A DNA stretch of 50,591 bases from Rhodoblastus sp. (GTDB taxonomy: Bacteria > Pseudomonadota > Alphaproteobacteria > Rhizobiales > Beijerinckiaceae). The translations under genes and the position numbers were made by a program. The notes beneath the pieces were generated by a model. It did no database searches and was not told the DNA's origin. It saw only the letters and a list, made by a program, of their open reading frames with translations. Below are positions 1 through 8,125 of this stretch, piece after piece (within the stretch, counting starts at the first letter, position 1; each line of letters opens with the position of its first letter). The stretch lies in the NCBI RefSeq assembly GCF_019449565.1, contig NZ_JAGRPM010000039.1:1-50591 (forward strand). Direction: 5' to 3'.

Positions 1-124
1 ATCGCCGACGGCGCTCGGCGCCGGAAATAACCGTCATTCGTCCCATGCTGCGCAGCTAACCTCGCTCATAAAGCCGACTTAGCTGCGAAGCATCGCTCTG
101 GGGCCCTAATTACTGCAAGGCGCG

Positions 125-574
125 TCACGCCGAAGGGATACCGAGCCGGAACAGCGCCTGTTCGAATTCAGGCACGACATCGCCCGGGCCAATCTGGCCG
201 AGATTGCCACCGTGCCGCCCAGACGAGCAGTTGGAAAGCTCGGCGGCCATCGCGGCGAACCGTTCGGGGTCGCGCAGCAATTCGTTGAGCGCCGCCTCCG
301 CCCTGGCGCGGACTTTCGGAACGGCCGTCAGGGGCGTCACCTGAAACAGAATGTGGCGCGCATGCACCAGGTCGCCGCAGATGGATTCGTGCGGATGCTT
401 CTCGTAATAACGCCGGCGCTCTTCGTCGGTGGGCGCCGGCGTGACGACCTCGCGGGCCAGCAGTCCCTCGATAGCGTTATCGATTTCAGCTTCATCTTTT
501 TCGGCACCGTCCAGCAGCTTCACGGCGACCGCTCGCTGCCTCAGCTGTTCCCGCGCGGCGGAAAGCTTCGTCAA
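125..574 (-). pseudogene. Parvulin-type peptidyl-prolyl isomerase, truncated at both ends
   Basis: The translation has the core of a PpiC/NifM-like parvulin isomerase: a helical N-terminal part ending in AIEGLLAREV, then the rotamase signature ARHILFQV, FAAMAAELSNCSSGRHGGNL and PGDVVPEFEQALFRLGI. It then stops where family members continue with the final strands containing the conserved GFHVIRL-like segment, so about 30-50 C-terminal residues are missing. At the other end an in-frame stop lies 8 codons before the only start (a TTG at 572-574), and the usual N-terminal VNG-type segment is absent. It therefore looks like a decayed fragment lying 64 bases downstream of ccoS. Full-length relatives often sit near respiratory or denitrification genes, which fits the location. 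A short active isomerase cannot be excluded. Confidence 0.6.
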
Positions 575-638
575 ACTACGTCCGCGTTACGCGCCCAACT
601 CAAGCTAACGAACGCCATCGATTTTACGGGTCCAAGCC

Positions 639-788
639 CTAAAGTGGCCGGTCGTCATCATGGAGAATACGCTCCGCCGCCCCTTGCAAGTCATCGTATT
701 GGCCATCGCCAAGCGACCAAAAGAAGGCGGCGAGGCCGATCACGCCCATGAACAATGAGACAACAATCAGGAGTATCATATCGCTCAT
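639..788 (-). CDS. ccoS: cbb3-type cytochrome oxidase assembly protein CcoS
   Basis: A 49-residue protein beginning MSDMILLIVVSLFMG, with one N-terminal membrane helix followed by AAFFWSLGDGQYDDLQGAAE. This is the typical CcoS pattern: one transmembrane helix, then FxW-(A/S)-(x)-(x)-GQYDDL. CcoS is needed for cofactor insertion into the cbb3 oxidase. The ATG overlaps the stop of the DUF2189 gene as ATGA, so translation is probably coupled. In most genomes ccoS follows ccoI in a ccoGHIS cluster. Here ccoG, ccoH and ccoI are absent and ccoS hangs directly on the oxidase operon. Confidence 0.88.
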   Translation of the reverse strand: MSDMILLIVVSLFMGVIGLAAFFWSLGDGQYDDLQGAAERILHDDDRPL

Positions 789-1633
789 ACGGTCGATCGC
801 CCGATGTCCTGGGCCGATGCGACGCTTACCGGCGGGGCGCTCATTGCTCGATAGGCGTGCCACGCGCCGTGGCCGACAATCGGGAAGAGAATGAGCAGTC
901 CGAGGAAGCCCGTCGCCAAGGAGACAAGCATCAGCGCCAATACGATCGCGCCCCACGCGAGCGCTGCGCCGAGGTTGTTCCACACTAACGCCACGCTCGA
1001 ACCCATCGCGGTGAACGCGTCGACCTGCTCGTCGAGCAGCATCGGCAGCGAGAAGGCGCTGATCGCGAAGGAGAAAGCGGCAAAAATCGCGCCGACGAAC
1101 GTTCCCACGATCAAGATCATCCAGCCAACCTCAGTTGTGAACAAGACCTGCGTAATGTTTTGAAAACCCGGAAAAGGGCGCACTCCGAAGAAGAGCGCGT
1201 AAATGATCACGGCCGCGCGAAGCCACGTCAGCATCAAGAGAGAGAGAAGCGCGCCGGTAAAAAGAACCTGTCCGCCCGACGCCGGCCTCACGAAAATCAT
1301 CGAATTGAACGTCGGCCGCTCGCCGGCCTCAAGACGACGGCTCTTCTCGTAAAGCCCGAGCGCGAGCAGCGGTCCGACGACCATGAAGCCGGACAGAGCG
1401 GGGAGCAGGATGTAATCCGCGCCGAAGCGAAAAAGACCGAACACGACGACGTCTGAAACGAGAAAAACGAGGACGCCGTACGCCAGGCTTTGGCCCGGAT
1501 AAGCGGTAAAATCGCGCCAACCGGCCGCCAGCCAGTCGAGGGCCGACTTTGCGGAGACGTCGCGCTTCCATCGTTGTACGTGCGGCAACGGCGGAGAGAC
1601 GGGAGGAAGGCTGCTCGACACGTTTCGCTCCAT
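785..1633 (-). CDS. DUF2189 family integral membrane protein
   Basis: A 282-residue protein of the DUF2189 family: a hydrophilic N-terminus containing SAKSALDWLAAGWRDFTAYP, then about six membrane-spanning segments, including a central stretch MVVGPLLALGLYEKSRRLEAG that is typical of the family. The function is unknown; members are frequently found beside cbb3 oxidase genes. The ATG at 1633 was chosen over an upstream in-frame start because an AGGGCGAGA ribosome-binding site sits just before it and the preceding gene ends 7 bases upstream. It belongs to the cco operon and overlaps ccoS by four bases. Confidence 0.8.
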   Translation of the reverse strand: MERNVSSSLPPVSPPLPHVQRWKRDVSAKSALDWLAAGWRDFTAYPGQSLAYGVLVFLVSDVVVFGLFRFGADYILLPALSGFMVVGPLLALGLYEKSRRLEAGERPTFNSMIFVRPASGGQVLFTGALLSLLMLTWLRAAVIIYALFFGVRPFPGFQNITQVLFTTEVGWMILIVGTFVGAIFAAFSFAISAFSLPMLLDEQVDAFTAMGSSVALVWNNLGAALAWGAIVLALMLVSLATGFLGLLILFPIVGHGAWHAYRAMSAPPVSVASAQDIGRSTV

Positions 1634-1640
1634 TCTCGCC

Positions 1641-1847
1641 CTATGGCGCGCAGGCCGATTCCGCCGCGCTGAAGACGCCATCGCGGAGAGAGCTGTCGCC
1701 GAGTTGTTTATGGGGTATGCAATGCGGATCGGTCGCGAACGCGACCTGGATCATTCTCCAGTTCGCGGCGGCGAACAACAACGTCGCGCCGACCACGAGG
1801 ATCCATGTCACGGCGTGGACCCGAAGAGCCGAGACCTTGGCTTTCAC
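1641..1847 (-). CDS. Small single-helix membrane protein in the cco operon
   Basis: A 68-residue reading frame starting at GTG whose start overlaps the ccoP stop (GTGA), a strong sign of translational coupling. It has a basic N-terminus, one membrane helix (roughly residues 13-31, TWILVVGATLLFAAANW) and a polar C-terminus with two cysteines. I do not recognise the family. Position and topology resemble the small accessory subunits or assembly proteins of cytochrome oxidases, in particular CcoH/FixH-like membrane proteins, but it is much shorter than CcoH and no homology is claimed. Confidence 0.6.
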   Translation of the reverse strand: MKAKVSALRVHAVTWILVVGATLLFAAANWRMIQVAFATDPHCIPHKQLGDSSLRDGVFSAAESACAP

Positions 1848-2722
1848 GGCGCTTTGCCTCGCATGTCGACGATGTACAACGCCAAAATCTTCCGTTGCGT
1901 CACAGAAAGCCGGTTCTCCCACGTCGGCATGTGGCCTTGGCGACCGCCCCAGACCGTTTCGTGCAAGGTCGCCAGGTCCCCGCCGTAGAGCCAGGCGTGG
2001 TCGCGAAGCGTCGGCGCGCCCATGTCGGGATTGCCTTCGGCATTCTCCCCGTGACAAGCGGCGCAATTGGACGTGAAGACAGCTTTCCCTGCCGTAACCG
2101 CTGAGGCGGAGCCGTCAGGAGCACGGTTGGAAAGGCTCGCGACATAGGCGACGACGTCATTGACGTCGGCTTCAGAGATCATCTTGTCGCGGCCCCAGGC
2201 CGGCATTTGCGACGCTCGCGATTTCGGATTGGCCGAGTTGACGCCGTAACTGATCGTATCAAAAATCGCATCGGCCGAACCGCCCCACAGCCAATGATCC
2301 GTCATGAGGTTCGGGAATCCCTTTTGACCTTTTAGATCCCGCCGATGGCAAGCGGCGCAATTGTCGTTGAATAGCGCCGGCCCGACGTCGCGCACCGCGC
2401 TCATGAGGGCCGCATCCTTCTGGATCTCGGCGAAAGGCTTTTGCGCGATCTGCTCCGCCCAGTCGCGCCGCGCCACGGCCGCCTTCGCCAGGGCGGCCTC
2501 GACATCGGTTTTTTGGTCCTCGCCGAGCAATCCCTTGGTGAAGCTCTTGCCCGTCGGCCACGCGGGCAGCAGGATCCAAAGCACAACCGCGACAGCGAAG
2601 AAGATTGCGAAAATGATGTAGATCACCTTTGGGACGGCCGTGTTCAGTTCAATGATGCCATTCCATTCGTGACCGGTCGTCAAATGGCCGGTATATGGAT
2701 CTCGCTCTTGTTTTACCGCCAC
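1844..2722 (-). CDS. ccoP: cbb3-type cytochrome c oxidase diheme subunit III
   Basis: A 292-residue CcoP. An N-terminal membrane anchor (VIYIIFAIFFAVAVVLWILL, about residues 33-52) follows the family-typical start region GHEWNGIIELN. Two cytochrome c domains follow, with heme-binding motifs CAACH (in NDNCAACHRRDLKGQ) and CAACH (in SNCAACHGENAEGN), plus the distal methionine regions SQMPAWG and GHMPTW. It passes electrons to CcoO and CcoN in the high-affinity oxidase of the cytoplasmic membrane. The gene overlaps ccoQ by 10 bases and the next small gene by 4 bases. Confidence 0.97.
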   Translation of the reverse strand: MAVKQERDPYTGHLTTGHEWNGIIELNTAVPKVIYIIFAIFFAVAVVLWILLPAWPTGKSFTKGLLGEDQKTDVEAALAKAAVARRDWAEQIAQKPFAEIQKDAALMSAVRDVGPALFNDNCAACHRRDLKGQKGFPNLMTDHWLWGGSADAIFDTISYGVNSANPKSRASQMPAWGRDKMISEADVNDVVAYVASLSNRAPDGSASAVTAGKAVFTSNCAACHGENAEGNPDMGAPTLRDHAWLYGGDLATLHETVWGGRQGHMPTWENRLSVTQRKILALYIVDMRGKAP

Positions 2723-2889
2723 GGCTTATCCTCCTCTCCTTCGTCGAGGACGGCTTTCGCCGCCTTCCGGAACCGTTCGCGGTTGGCCGGCCAATAGGCG
2801 TACGCGATCACGGCTACGGACAGGCCGATGAAGATAAAAAGTCCGTAGGCTTTGGCGAAGATCGCCAGCATTGCGTAAAGGTTAGTCAT
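2713..2889 (-). CDS. ccoQ: cbb3-type cytochrome c oxidase subunit IV (CcoQ)
   Basis: A 58-residue CcoQ/FixQ protein with one membrane helix (AYGLFIFIGLSVAVIAYAYW) and the typical basic RERFRKAAK-type tail ending in an acidic DEGEEDKPW. CcoQ stabilises the interaction of CcoP with the CcoNO core. The start used is MTNLYAM at 2889, which overlaps the ccoO stop by 8 bases. An upstream in-frame start inside ccoO exists but has no family support. Confidence 0.93.
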   Translation of the reverse strand: MTNLYAMLAIFAKAYGLFIFIGLSVAVIAYAYWPANRERFRKAAKAVLDEGEEDKPWR

Positions 2890-3628
2890 TGTCTGGCGGC
2901 TTTTTATTTGCGCCGGCGTCATCCTCGATGTTGGTCTGTTTGCCGACCATCTGCAGATAGGCGACGAGCGCGTCCATTTCGGTCACCCTCGACGTTGAAC
3001 CGGCAAATTCGCGGACGTTTGTCGCCTCGCCATAACGCTTGAGGAGCGCGGCGGCACCCGAGGAATCGGCGGCGACCTGGGCGGTCGCGTCGGCGGACGC
3101 GTTGTCGATCATGTCCCGCGTATAGGGCACGCCGACGGCGCGCAGGGCGGCGAGATTTTCGCCCAACTCCGCCGTCTTCAAGTCCCTTTGCGCGAGAAAA
3201 GCATAGCGCGGCATGATCGACTGCGGGACGACCGCGCGCGGGTCGATCAAATGCCGAACATGCCACTCGTCGGAATATTTTCCGCCGATCCGCGCCAGAT
3301 CGGGCCCGATGCGCTTCGAGCCCCAAAGCATTGGATGGTCGTATTTCGACTCCACTGCAAGCGAATAATGGCCGTAGCGATCGACCTCGTCCTGGAGCGT
3401 GCGGATCATTTGCGAATGGCAGAGATAGCAACCTTCGCGGACGTAAATGTCGCGGCCGGCCACCTCGAGAGGCGTCAGGACTCGCATATTCGGCGCCGCC
3501 TCGACCGTGCCCTCGATCGTGAACAAAGGCGCGATTTCGACCAAACCGCCGATGCTCGCGGCGACGACGATGCCGATAAGAAGCGTCGTCGTTCTACGCT
3601 CAAGGCGATAGTGGACGTTGAACAACAT
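2882..3628 (-). CDS. ccoO: cbb3-type cytochrome c oxidase monoheme subunit II
   Basis: A 248-residue CcoO with an N-terminal membrane anchor (TLLIGIVVAASIGGLVEI) and one heme c site in REGCYLCHSQMIRTL. It has the expected downstream landmarks GHYSLAVESKYDHPMLWGSK, RIGPDLARIGGKYSDEWH and the methionine ligand region QSIMPRYAFL. It mediates electron transfer from CcoP to the binuclear centre of CcoN. It starts 6 bases after the ccoN stop. Confidence 0.97.
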   Translation of the reverse strand: MLFNVHYRLERRTTTLLIGIVVAASIGGLVEIAPLFTIEGTVEAAPNMRVLTPLEVAGRDIYVREGCYLCHSQMIRTLQDEVDRYGHYSLAVESKYDHPMLWGSKRIGPDLARIGGKYSDEWHVRHLIDPRAVVPQSIMPRYAFLAQRDLKTAELGENLAALRAVGVPYTRDMIDNASADATAQVAADSSGAAALLKRYGEATNVREFAGSTSRVTEMDALVAYLQMVGKQTNIEDDAGANKKPPDND

Positions 3629-3634
3629 CTCGGA

Positions 3635-5323
3635 TCACTCCGCAGGCCGGGGTAATGGGGAAGACGCAGGCCGGGGTAGCGGGACCGGGCCGAGCGCGTC
3701 CTCGACTTTGCGCCGCGCCGGCCCGAAAGCGTCTACAGGCGTGCGTACGGTCTTGAAAACGTTGTAGCAGCAGACCAAAACGCCGATCAGGAAGATGAGG
3801 CCGCCGAGGGCGCGCGCGATGTAATAGGGATGCATCGCGACAACGCTGTCGACGAAGGAATAGGCGAGCGTGCCGTGCTCATTGTAGGTTCGCCACATGA
3901 GCCCTTGCAGGATGCCGGAATTCCACATCGCCAGCACATAGATCACCGCGCCGCTCAGCGCGCACCAGAAGTGCACTTCGACGAGGCGCGGCGAATACAT
4001 CGACGGTTTTTTCCAGACCCAAGGCACCATCGCATAGAGCGAGCCGAACGTGATCATCGCCACCCAGCCGAGCGAGCCGGCGTGCACATGGGCGATCGTC
4101 CAATCGGTGTAGTGCGAGAGCGAATTCACGGGCCGGATCGCCATGAACGATCCCTCGAACGTCGTGAGGCCGTAAAATACCGCCGCGACCATCATGAAGC
4201 GCAAGGTCGCGTCATCGCGAACCTTGTCCCACGCGCCATTGAGGGTCATCAGTGCGTTCCCCGCCGACGCCCACGAGGGCACGAGGAGCATCAGGGAGAA
4301 TGACATCCCCAGGATCTGCACCCACTCCGGCAAAGCCGTATAGTGGAGATGGTGCGAGCCCACCCAAATATAGAAGAACGTGATGCCCCAGAAGCTAATG
4401 ATAGAGATTCGATAGGAGTAAATCGGCCGTCCAGCCCGCTTCGGCATGAAATAATAGAGCATGCCGAGGAAGCCGGCGGTCAGGAAGAACGCCACCGCAT
4501 TGTGGCCGTACCACCATTCTGTCATCGCATCCTGGACGCCCCCGAATAAAGAATAGCTTTTGGCGCGCGTGAATGAGATCGGAACGGCGAGGTTGTTGAC
4601 GACGTATAGGATGGCGACGATGACGATGAACGCAAGATAATACCAGTTCGCAACATAAATATGGGGTTCTTTTCGCCTTGCGAGCGTCCTTAGGTAGATA
4701 ATGAGGTAAACGATCCAGACCGTCACCAACCAAAGACCGGCGTACCATTCCGGCTCCGCATATTCTTTGGACTTTGTGACCCCCATCAAATAGCCGGTCG
4801 CGCCCAGGACGCAGAAGAGGTTGTATCCGAGAACCACGAACAGCGGCGCCACCTGGTCGGGCATACGCGCACGCGAGCTTCGCTGAACGACATAGAACGA
4901 CGTCCCGATAAGAGCGTTGCCGCCGAAGCCGAAGATTACGCCGGTCGTGTGGTCGGGCCGGATTCTGCCAAAGGAGGACCAAGGCAGATCGAAACTGAGA
5001 CTCGGCCACGCGAGTTGAAGCGCCGCCCAGAGGCCGAAGAGCATGCCAACTACGGCCCAAGCGAGCGAAAAGACAACCGCGACTTTGATTGGCTCATCGT
5101 AATACGAGCCGGCGCGATCCACATTGGACGGCGGCAAATTGTAGCACCGGATCAGGAATATCGTTGCGACGAGACCATATGCCATGACCACGTAGCCGTG
5201 GATGCCGAAGGGATCGCCGTTTCCCAATGCAGCCATCGTCAACCCGATGACAGTGACGCATATCGCGATGGCGAGAGCCGCCTGCCGCTCTCCAGTGGTG
5301 AGCGTTCGAATGATCTCTTTCAT
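3635..5323 (-). CDS. ccoN: cbb3-type cytochrome c oxidase catalytic subunit I
   Basis: A 562-residue CcoN with about 12-14 membrane helices. The metal ligands are visible: the low-spin heme histidine in RPDHTTGVIFGFG, the CuB histidine in WWYGHNAVAFF, the CuB pair in VGSHHLHYTALP, and the heme histidines in DWTIAHVHAGSLGW. It reduces oxygen to water with high affinity and pumps protons, so it serves micro-oxic respiration. The C-terminus is unusually proline-rich (PLPRPASSPLPRPAE). It is the first gene of the operon, with GAGGCGAGAG before its ATG. Confidence 0.97.
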   Translation of the reverse strand: MKEIIRTLTTGERQAALAIAICVTVIGLTMAALGNGDPFGIHGYVVMAYGLVATIFLIRCYNLPPSNVDRAGSYYDEPIKVAVVFSLAWAVVGMLFGLWAALQLAWPSLSFDLPWSSFGRIRPDHTTGVIFGFGGNALIGTSFYVVQRSSRARMPDQVAPLFVVLGYNLFCVLGATGYLMGVTKSKEYAEPEWYAGLWLVTVWIVYLIIYLRTLARRKEPHIYVANWYYLAFIVIVAILYVVNNLAVPISFTRAKSYSLFGGVQDAMTEWWYGHNAVAFFLTAGFLGMLYYFMPKRAGRPIYSYRISIISFWGITFFYIWVGSHHLHYTALPEWVQILGMSFSLMLLVPSWASAGNALMTLNGAWDKVRDDATLRFMMVAAVFYGLTTFEGSFMAIRPVNSLSHYTDWTIAHVHAGSLGWVAMITFGSLYAMVPWVWKKPSMYSPRLVEVHFWCALSGAVIYVLAMWNSGILQGLMWRTYNEHGTLAYSFVDSVVAMHPYYIARALGGLIFLIGVLVCCYNVFKTVRTPVDAFGPARRKVEDALGPVPLPRPASSPLPRPAE

Positions 5324-5739
5324 CTCTCGCCTCTATCTTCGGCGGCGATGCTCTGACCTCTCCACATCATCCAGTCGGACTGGAGTCTGGGATTGAGCTT
5401 CGCGCCAGCGAATGAATAGCGGGCGTAACAGCCCGTTCACTAAGTAGGCCGGTTGATCAATCGCCTCGAGCACGGCGAGGTAAAGAGCGCGTCGATTTTT
5501 CGCGATTGACCACGGCTACATTGGCCAAGACGAGAGTATCGGCGGCTTGATAGGCGAGAATAAGCGCGTTTTTTTTGCGCATGCGGCTCCCTGGCAAGAT
5601 TATGCGCCAATAGGCTCAGTAGTCGGAGAAGCTATAGCTTTCCGCGAGGCGCAGGGTTAAGAACCCCATCCCTGGACGTCTCCGAGCGACCCGTGCCAAC
5701 TATATCGCATTACGATAATTCTCAACCATAGATTCAGCG
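5324..5739. promoter_or_regulatory. Divergent intergenic region between ccoN and the MarR gene
   Basis: These 416 bases must hold the promoters for the minus-strand oxidase operon and the plus-strand MarR gene. No open reading frame of note is present. Visible elements are a run of eight T flanked by GCGC (about 5565-5580), an inverted repeat GGGTT-AAG-AACCC (5654-5666) and the repeat listed separately at 5703-5717. A TTGAT half-site (5547-5551) lacks the second half expected of an FNR/FixK box, so oxygen control through such a box is not supported by eye. Confidence 0.5.
5703..5717. promoter_or_regulatory. Perfect inverted repeat TATCG-N5-CGATA, candidate MarR operator
   Basis: TATCG CATTA CGATA forms a perfect 5-bp inverted repeat with a 5-bp spacer, 22 bases before the MarR start codon. 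MarR dimers usually bind 15-20 bp palindromes overlapping their own promoter. The site is therefore a plausible autoregulatory operator, and through the shared intergenic region it could also influence ccoN. Confidence 0.5.
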
Positions 5740-6153
5740 ATGTCAAGAAGATCTGCCCCCCTGCACGACAGCGACTATGCCGCGCTCGCCGATTTCCGGG
5801 CCGCGCTGCGAGGTTTCACCGCCTTCAGCGAAACGAAAGCCGCCGAGGTCGGGCTGACGCCCCGGCAGCATCAGGCGCTGCTCGCGATCCGAGGGAAGGC
5901 GCCGGGACAGGCTACGATTGGCTATGTCGCCGAGCGGCTGATCCTGAAGCCGCACAGCGCGTCTGAACTGGTTGACCGGCTTGATGCAATGGGCCTTATC
6001 ATTCGCCAGACTGCCGCAGGGGATCGACGCAAGACTATCCTCGTTCTCACTAATCAAGCCAACGCACTTCTCGCAGCCCTGTCCGCCTCGCATCGGGAAG
6101 AAATCCGGCGGCTAAAGCCACTTCTGCTCGATCTGCTGAACCGTTTCGGCTGA
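5740..6153 (+). CDS. MarR family winged-helix transcriptional regulator
   Basis: A 137-residue MarR-type protein. Residues about 40-110 contain the winged helix-turn-helix: LTPRQHQALLAIRG, then TIGYVAERLILKPHSASELV (recognition helix), DRLDAMGLIIRQ and the wing AAGDRRKTILVLT. The N- and C-terminal helices would form the dimer interface. The ligand is unknown. It is divergent from the cbb3 operon and convergent with the DUF3422 remnant, and probably represses itself through the repeat at 5703-5717. Confidence 0.88.
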   Translation: MSRRSAPLHDSDYAALADFRAALRGFTAFSETKAAEVGLTPRQHQALLAIRGKAPGQATIGYVAERLILKPHSASELVDRLDAMGLIIRQTAAGDRRKTILVLTNQANALLAALSASHREEIRRLKPLLLDLLNRFG

Positions 6154-6170
6154 TGCGCTGTGTGACCCCA

Positions 6171-6421
6171 TCACCGCAACTCCCAGTCGCCCAATGCGAA
6201 GTGATAAAATTCGGCATCCTCCGGGGGGCCTTCTCCCCGCTCGCTTCGCATAACGCGAGAATTGCCCGGCGGTCCGCGCGTGCTTCCTCGTCACTGGTTG
6301 CAAAGGCGAAATGATAGACGCGCCGTGGCGCCTCAACAGGAAGGAAAGGGCGCGCATGGAGTTCGGCGAGGATGGCGGAGCGCGCTTCGTGTTCGCTCAT
6401 GCGTGTCTGGTCATTTGCCAT
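6171..6421 (-). pseudogene. DUF3422 family protein, N-terminal stub with frameshift
   Basis: From ATG 6421 the frame reads MANDQTRMSEHEARSAIL, then AELHARPFLPVEAPRRVYHF, the hallmark N-terminus of DUF3422 proteins (normally over 400 residues). The frame is lost at a run of six C on the coding strand (around 6225-6232). A one-base shift there restores PPEDAEFYHFALGDWELR, after which a TGA occurs at 6171-6173. Only about 80 residues of the family remain, so the gene is broken twice, by a homopolymer shift and by loss of about 80 percent of the protein. The break coincides with the change from chromosome-like to plasmid-like content. Confidence 0.75.
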
Positions 6422-6890
6422 GCCGTGCCCGCCGTTCGGGCGCTCCATTGTTTTTTATCCTCTCATTCGCTCAAGGCAATTCCCGGTATAAACCGGTCGC
6501 CGCGCCTCAGCTATTTTCGTAGCGCCCCAGCACGTTAATGCCGAAATAGCAAAGAGTGTGAAGCCGCTTGCAAAATCGATCCCTGATTCAGCAAGCCGCG
6601 CGCGGGCCAAGATTGCAAACCTCCTGGCGGCGCAGCAAGCGCGGCCCAGCCGGCGAACAACAACCAAGAGCCAAATCGAACGAGCATCCGATTTTGGCCA
6701 TATCTTGCCCTTCGGTCTAAGACTGCTTGCCGCCGTCGTCGAAGGTTTTGACCGCGAATTTCCGGAAAGGGTCAAAATCGCCTGTTCGGGCGTTGACCGC
6801 TTTCTGCCGATGCCTGTCGACGGCGCACCCCTGCGGGGTGTGCCTAAGGCCGGAGCACGACAGCAAGATATTGCGTGATAAGCGACCGGA
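6422..6890. other. Gap without convincing genes
   Basis: Open frames exist on both strands here, but none shows a recognisable domain, a good ribosome-binding site or coding-like composition, and they overlap each other. An imperfect hairpin (GCACCCC / GGGGTGTGC, 6825-6843) lies downstream of the DUF2493 gene on the minus strand but lacks a U tract. This is the junction between the oxidase block and the plasmid-like block. Confidence 0.5.
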
Positions 6891-7811
6891 CTAGCCACGG
6901 TCGAAACGATAGACCGGAATGCCCATCTTGCGGGCCTTATCGGCAAGATTGTCCTGAATGCCCGTGCCGGGGACAATGATGACGCCGATCGGCATCACGT
7001 TCAGCATCTGATCGTTGCGCTTGAAGGGCGCGGCCTTGGCGTGCTTGGTCCAGTCGGGCTTGAACGCGATCTGTTGCACCTTGCGGGTGTCTGCCCAACG
7101 AGCGGCGATTTTCTCGGCGCCTTTCGTCGATCCGCCATGCAGCAGCACCATGTCGGGATGTTTGGCGTGGACCTGATCGAGCTTGGCCCAGATCAGCTTG
7201 TGATCGCCGGCCTCGCCGCCGGAGAAGGCGATTTTCGGACCGGCGGGCATGAGCACTTGCGTTTCCGCGCGCTTCTTCGCCGCAAGGAATTCTCGGCTGT
7301 CGATCATTGCAGAGGTGAGATTGCGATGATTGACCATGGAGCCGGCGCGCGGTCTCCAGCTTGAGCCCGTCTGCCGCTCGAAATGCTCCGCGGCCTGGTC
7401 GCGCATCAGTTCGAATGCATCGCGGCGCTCGATCAGGGTCTGACCTTCAGCCGTCAGGCGCTCCAGTTCGACCGATTTGACCTCGCTGCCATCCTGTTCC
7501 TTTTGCAACCGGCGTTGCGCCTGCTCGTTATCATCGAGTTCGCGTTCGATGCGGCTGGCGGCGCGGTGGAACAGGTTGACCGTCGACCAGAGCAAATCTT
7601 CGAGATCGGGTTCGAGGCGCGTGTCGGACAGCGTGGCGATCAAAGCATCGAAAATATCGGCTATGGCGCCGGCGACACGATTGCCCTCGGGGAGGGGCCG
7701 CGGATCAGGCTCGTCGGCGAAGGGACGAAAGCCATAGAGCTGAAGCTCTTGCAGGACATGGTCGGTTGGAGAGGAATGATGCCGGGGTTCGAGGGTGCCG
7801 CGCTCGTTCAT
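6891..7811 (-). CDS. DUF2493 (SLOG-like Rossmann) domain protein
   Basis: A 306-residue protein from ATG 7811, preceded by a GGAG motif. The N-terminal half is helical, with a charged coiled-coil-like stretch (RIERELDDNEQAQRRLQKEQ). The C-terminal third is a DUF2493 domain: KIAFSGGEAGDHKLIWAKLD, DMVLLHGGSTKGAEKIAARW, then PIGVIIVPGTGIQDNLADKA and PVYRFD. This belongs to the nucleotide-binding Rossmann/SLOG group. Such genes are a conserved component of large alphaproteobacterial plasmids and integrative elements beside Toprim and ParB-like genes. The biochemical role is unknown; the fold suggests binding of a nucleotide ligand. Confidence 0.85.
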   Translation of the reverse strand: MNERGTLEPRHHSSPTDHVLQELQLYGFRPFADEPDPRPLPEGNRVAGAIADIFDALIATLSDTRLEPDLEDLLWSTVNLFHRAASRIERELDDNEQAQRRLQKEQDGSEVKSVELERLTAEGQTLIERRDAFELMRDQAAEHFERQTGSSWRPRAGSMVNHRNLTSAMIDSREFLAAKKRAETQVLMPAGPKIAFSGGEAGDHKLIWAKLDQVHAKHPDMVLLHGGSTKGAEKIAARWADTRKVQQIAFKPDWTKHAKAAPFKRNDQMLNVMPIGVIIVPGTGIQDNLADKARKMGIPVYRFDRG

Positions 7812-8125
7812 GGGATGCTCCGTCGGATTGGACCGCGCCCGTCGCGGCCTTCCTGGGCGCCGGAGCCGGCGGGCGGGCGGGACCTGCACCCGGAGCGAAG
7901 CGCAGGGCCGCAGCGTCAGCGGAGGATGGCGAAGGCCGGCGATTTTGCTTCGCGATGCAAAGGCGCGCAGCGCCGGCGGAAAATCGTCGGCCGCAGCCAT
8001 TGCCGGTCCTGACCGTTTGCCGGCCGATCGCCCCTCTGGAAGGCCCCGGGCGCGGCTCTTTCCGACGGTTGCGCCACAACCCGAAGCACCGACGCTTCGA
8101 GTTCCCGTGCTCCTCCCATTTCCGG
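7812..8125. other. Intergenic leader upstream of the DUF2493 gene
   Basis: These 314 bases separate the Toprim gene from the DUF2493 gene, both on the minus strand. Frames running through are GC-rich and repetitive and show no domains. The minus-strand sequence contains GGCCCTGCGCTTCGC, resembling the GGGC-GCGCTTCGCG portion of the leaders before the ParB-like and DUF932 genes, so the segment probably carries the promoter and leader of the DUF2493 gene. Confidence 0.4.

Noticed and set aside
5547..5560. Possible FNR/FixK box (TTGAT-N4) upstream of ccoN
   Set aside because: The second half reads GAGAA instead of ATCAA; another TTGATCAA (5453-5460) also lacks the spaced second half. Not enough to call a site.
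6455..6976. 173-codon minus-strand frame downstream of the DUF2493 gene
   Set aside because: Overlaps the DUF2493 coding end, is Arg/Ser/Ala-rich without motifs, and has no start signal.
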